From assembly GCA_028281765.1 (NCBI GenBank), contig JANQJF010000113.1, forward strand, positions 186,001 to 250,000: a DNA stretch of 64,000 bases. Reading direction: 5' to 3'. This stretch comes from Planctomycetota bacterium (GTDB lineage: Bacteria; Planctomycetota; UBA1135; UBA2386). The notes beneath the pieces are model-generated. The model did no database searches. It saw only the letters and a list, made by a program, of their open reading frames with translations, and had not been told where the DNA came from. The translations under genes and the position numbers were made by a program. Below, one piece after another: positions 61,324-64,000 of the stretch (position 1 is the stretch's first letter; each line of letters begins with the position of its first letter).

Positions 61324-62679
61324 GTGGACATTCTGATCGTCGGACTCGGAGAAGTCGGTTCTCACCTCGCGAAGGTGCTCTCGTCGAGCTCCGGTGGCGC
61401 CCATGACGTAACCGTCATCGACTCGTCGCGGCAGCGGCTGCGGCGCGTGACGGATCACATCGACGTCAAAGCGGTTTTCGGCGACGGCTCCCGCCCCGAC
61501 GTGCTGGATCGGGCGGGTGCGGACTCGACCGACCTCCTGCTCGCCGTGTCCAACGACGACAACGTCAACATGCTCGCGTGCTTGTTCGGCAAGCGCATCG
61601 GCGCGAAGCAGACGGTGCTGCGCGTCAAGGACATGGCGCCGTTCCACCGGTTCCGGACGTTCTTCCGCAAGAACCTGATGTTCGACCAGATCCTGTCGCT
61701 CGAGGACTTGGCCGGCGAGGAGATCGTCAAGACGCTGCGACAGAACCAGGCGGTCGGCGTCGAGAACTTCGCGGACGGCAAGGTGCAGATGCGACGGCTG
61801 AGGCTCGCGGCCGATTCCCCGCTGATCGGCGTGCCGCTCAAGGAGTTGAAGATCCCGCCCGGCATGCTGATCACCGCGATCGACCGCGATCACGACGTCG
61901 TGATCCCCGGCGGCGACGACATGTGTGGCGCGGACGACGAGGTGTTCGTGCTCGGGGAGCCGAAGGCGATCGCGTCGTTCGAGAAGAAGACCGGGATTCG
62001 TTCGACGTATCTACGGTCCGTGGTGATGACCGGCGCGACGAGCGTCGTCGTGCAAGTGTGCAAAGCGCTTGACCGCCTGCACGTGCAGAGCCGGGTGATC
62101 GTGCAGGACCGCGAGGATGCGGAAAACCTCGCGACCCTGCTCGACAACACGCTGGTCTTGCATGGCGAAGGGACCGACCTCGAGCTGCTCAAGGAGGAGC
62201 ACGTCGGCGACGCCGATGCGTTCCTCGGTTTGTCGGAGCACGACGAGACCAACCTGATGTCGTGTCAACTCGCGAGTTCGCTTGGCGTCGCTCGCACCGT
62301 GGCCCTGGTGCACAAGCCGGACTACGTCTCGCTCTATCAGCAGCTGGGTATCGATGTCTCGATCTCGCCGCGGCTTCTGTGCGCCAACCGCATTCTTTCG
62401 TTCGTCCGAAGCGGGAGCATCAGCACCATCGCGACGATCGAGGAGGGCAAAGCCGAGGTCCTCGAACTCGAGGTGCCGAGCGGGAGCCGCCTCGTCGGCA
62501 AGATGATGAAGGACGCGAAGTTCCCGCGTGGGTGCGTGGTCGGTGCGATCGCCCGTGAGGGCGGTGACATCGTGATTCCACGCGGTGACGACAAAATCGA
62601 GGCACTCGACAACCTGGTCGTGTTCGTGCTCAATGAGGTCGTCGAGCGCGTGATGTCGATGATCGGCGTCAGTCGGTAG
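61324..62679 (+). CDS. trkA: Trk system potassium uptake regulatory protein TrkA
   Basis: 451 residues from GTG 61324. It has the full double RCK layout: Rossmann domain 1 (DILIVGLGEVGSHLAKVL), RCK_C 1 (about 142-222), Rossmann domain 2 from about 232 (SVVMTGATSVVVQVCKAL; less perfect glycine loop) and RCK_C 2 (about 370-451). TrkA gates the TrkH/TrkG channel in response to nucleotides. No trkH gene follows; the next gene is an SGNH hydrolase, so the channel must be elsewhere. Confidence 0.9.
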   Translation: MDILIVGLGEVGSHLAKVLSSSSGGAHDVTVIDSSRQRLRRVTDHIDVKAVFGDGSRPDVLDRAGADSTDLLLAVSNDDNVNMLACLFGKRIGAKQTVLRVKDMAPFHRFRTFFRKNLMFDQILSLEDLAGEEIVKTLRQNQAVGVENFADGKVQMRRLRLAADSPLIGVPLKELKIPPGMLITAIDRDHDVVIPGGDDMCGADDEVFVLGEPKAIASFEKKTGIRSTYLRSVVMTGATSVVVQVCKALDRLHVQSRVIVQDREDAENLATLLDNTLVLHGEGTDLELLKEEHVGDADAFLGLSEHDETNLMSCQLASSLGVARTVALVHKPDYVSLYQQLGIDVSISPRLLCANRILSFVRSGSISTIATIEEGKAEVLELEVPSGSRLVGKMMKDAKFPRGCVVGAIAREGGDIVIPRGDDKIEALDNLVVFVLNEVVERVMSMIGVSR

Positions 62680-62752
62680 CACGCGCCCGTCCGGCTGATG
62701 CCGGGCACCTTGCTCGTGTATGCTGCGCCCGCCGAGGCGCCCCCTCCGAACA

Positions 62753-64000
62753 ATGTCCGCTCCGAGTAGAATCCGCAGAATCCTCGTCCGATTCGTCGTC
62801 GTCTGCGTGTCGCTGCTGGTCTCCCTCGTGTTGGTCGAGATGGTCCTGCGGGTCACGTTTCCGCGCTACCAGTACGCCGCGGAGTCGGCGCTCGACTTCG
62901 ACTCACTGCTGATCTGGTCCCGCAAACCCGACACCGCAGTGGATCGGCAGCATCCGGACAACGGCACCACGTATCAGGTGCACTACAACAATCTCGCGTT
63001 GCGTCAGGGTCGGGACATCAGCGAGGAGGAGCTGCAGAAGAACCGTCTGGTGTCGATCTTCGGCGATTCGTTCACTGAGAACGTCCGCATGAAGGGGCAG
63101 TACGTGTTCTCGGAAGTGCTCGACTTCCTCGAGAACCGTTCCGGTGAGCAGCTCGGCTCGGGCACCACCGTGCTGAACTACGGCGTCGACGGCTACGGGA
63201 CGGACCAGTGCTACCTTCGCTACTCGTCACTGCAGAAGGCCGCGAATCCGGACTACGTCTTCTACGTGTTCTGCAAGAACGACGTGCGCAACATCTACGA
63301 GAACGGCTTGCTCCGGGCCGATGAGACCGGTCTGCAGATCGACGACAAGGGTGAGCCTCGCACGTTCAAGCGGAAGCGGCCGGGATGGTTCAAGCGGTTC
63401 CTCTCGGAGCTGTACCTGACCTACTTCCTGCGGGAGTCCATGGCCTCGATCGCCGGCGAGGGTGCCGATGAGGGGGCGGACGAGCCCGAGGAGCCGCCGC
63501 CGCAGATGACCAGGCGGGACCGCGCGAAGGACCGCAAGGCCCGCGTGCACGACGCGCGCGCTGACGAGATCCAGCGCAACATCGTCGCGGGTGACTTCGA
63601 CGCCATTCAGGAGTTCCTCGACGTGTTTCTCGCGATCCTCGAGGTCTGGCGCGACGAGGTCGAAGAGCGTGGCGGCAAGTTCTGCATCGTCCTCTTACCG
63701 ACGCGGTCGGAGGCGGTCGACGGATTCCTGAAGGAGCGCGGTTACGAGGTGCTCAATCTCGAGGCCGAGCTGCGCGAGATGGTGCCCGGCTTCCAATGGC
63801 GCGACATTCAGTTCAAGAACGACCTTCACTGGAACGAGAGGGGCAACATGCTGGCCGCGGTCGCGATCCACAACTACCTGCGTCGTGCGGCGGGCAAGCC
63901 CGAACTCGGAATGGTCGAAGCCGCGCAAGCGCTGGCGCCCTACTACGGCGCGCTCGGTCTCGGATTCGATGGCGCGCCGGTGCCTGAACCCGCCGACGAG
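62753..64000 (+). CDS. SGNH/GDSL-like hydrolase, membrane-anchored (3' end cut by window)
   Basis: At least 416 codons from ATG 62753, still open at the edge. One N-terminal helix (about 10-31, VRFVVVCVSLLVSLVLVEMVL) gives a signal anchor. The GDS motif is in SIFGDSFTENVRM, an oxyanion Gly in NYGVDGYGTDQ, and the catalytic D-x-x-H in NDLHWNERGN, so the SGNH set appears intact. It may be a polysaccharide O-acetyl esterase or similar (AlgJ-like). Acidic and basic insertions at about 240-285 are unusual. Confidence 0.78.
   Translation, partial: MSAPSRIRRILVRFVVVCVSLLVSLVLVEMVLRVTFPRYQYAAESALDFDSLLIWSRKPDTAVDRQHPDNGTTYQVHYNNLALRQGRDISEEELQKNRLVSIFGDSFTENVRMKGQYVFSEVLDFLENRSGEQLGSGTTVLNYGVDGYGTDQCYLRYSSLQKAANPDYVFYVFCKNDVRNIYENGLLRADETGLQIDDKGEPRTFKRKRPGWFKRFLSELYLTYFLRESMASIAGEGADEGADEPEEPPPQMTRRDRAKDRKARVHDARADEIQRNIVAGDFDAIQEFLDVFLAILEVWRDEVEERGGKFCIVLLPTRSEAVDGFLKERGYEVLNLEAELREMVPGFQWRDIQFKNDLHWNERGNMLAAVAIHNYLRRAAGKPELGMVEAAQALAPYYGALGLGFDGAPVPEPADE

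Noticed and set aside
1..64000. CRISPR array, rRNA genes, insertion sequences or prophage
   Set aside because: I saw no spaced direct-repeat array, rRNA sequence, transposase or phage gene.

Overview
The window is high-GC bacterial DNA, densely coded, with many ATGA and GTGA stop/start overlaps. The genes suggest a Gram-negative, probably marine or sediment member of the Planctomycetota. The evidence is lpxB, BamA-like and porin-like barrels, a Na+-pumping NADH:quinone reductase, a formylglycine-type sulfatase, many secreted FG-GAP, YVTN and carboxypeptidase-regulatory-repeat proteins, and a recurring home-made C-terminal domain on secreted proteins. The phylum is my inference from gene content; no rRNA or other marker gene is present to settle it.

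Layout. (1) 1-8227: a tightly coupled operon that looks like an electron conduit. It encodes an iron-sulfur/flavin/cytochrome-b membrane oxidoreductase, a 23-haem secreted cytochrome, an outer-membrane barrel and a 19-haem lipoprotein cytochrome, followed by an unexpected lipoprotein with a flagellar-rod (FlgG-like) fold. (2) 8238-15043, minus strand: a Deg-type protease, a 1-Cys peroxiredoxin, a large interleaved palindrome, a YVTN/di-haem peroxidase-like protein and an FG-GAP repeat protein. (3) 15161-21658: a possible structured RNA, a selenocysteine tRNA, a small NqrM-like maturation protein and the complete nqrABCDEF operon. (4) 21927-34516: a second YVTN/di-haem protein, secreted and lipoprotein genes, a serine/threonine dehydratase, an Omp85-like barrel and a DUF502-type membrane protein.

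(5) 34520-39080: a second FG-GAP protein, an ECF sigma factor and a beta-helix protein, with a perfect 12-bp hairpin between two convergent stop codons. (6) 39261-41722: an autoregulated-looking five-gene operon (MarR/GbsR regulator, DCC thiol protein, wax-synthase-like acyltransferase, two duplicated 131-residue membrane proteins). (7) 41723-49225: a sulfatase, a membrane glycosyltransferase-like protein, a 682-bp gene-free stretch, a dipeptide epimerase, a TonB-like protein and a two-component system. (8) 49356-64000: a giant repeat protein, a UbiD decarboxylase, a broken GNAT gene beside a haem-oxygenase-like diiron protein, a six-gene minus-strand operon (CRP-like domain, PabA/TrpG, ABC transporter, LpxB, unknown), TrkA and an SGNH hydrolase cut by the window end.

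How the parts may fit: Nqr (NADH to quinone, Na+ gradient) and the conduit operon (plausibly quinol or NAD(P)H to outer-surface haems) would be two ends of a respiratory chain. The two secreted di-haem peroxidase-like proteins and the peroxiredoxin fit a redox-active cell envelope. The closest thing to an undescribed system is the combination of porin-cytochrome conduit and FlgG-like lipoprotein at 1-8227. Second come the domain shared by at least five secreted proteins and the structured RNA beside tRNA-Sec.
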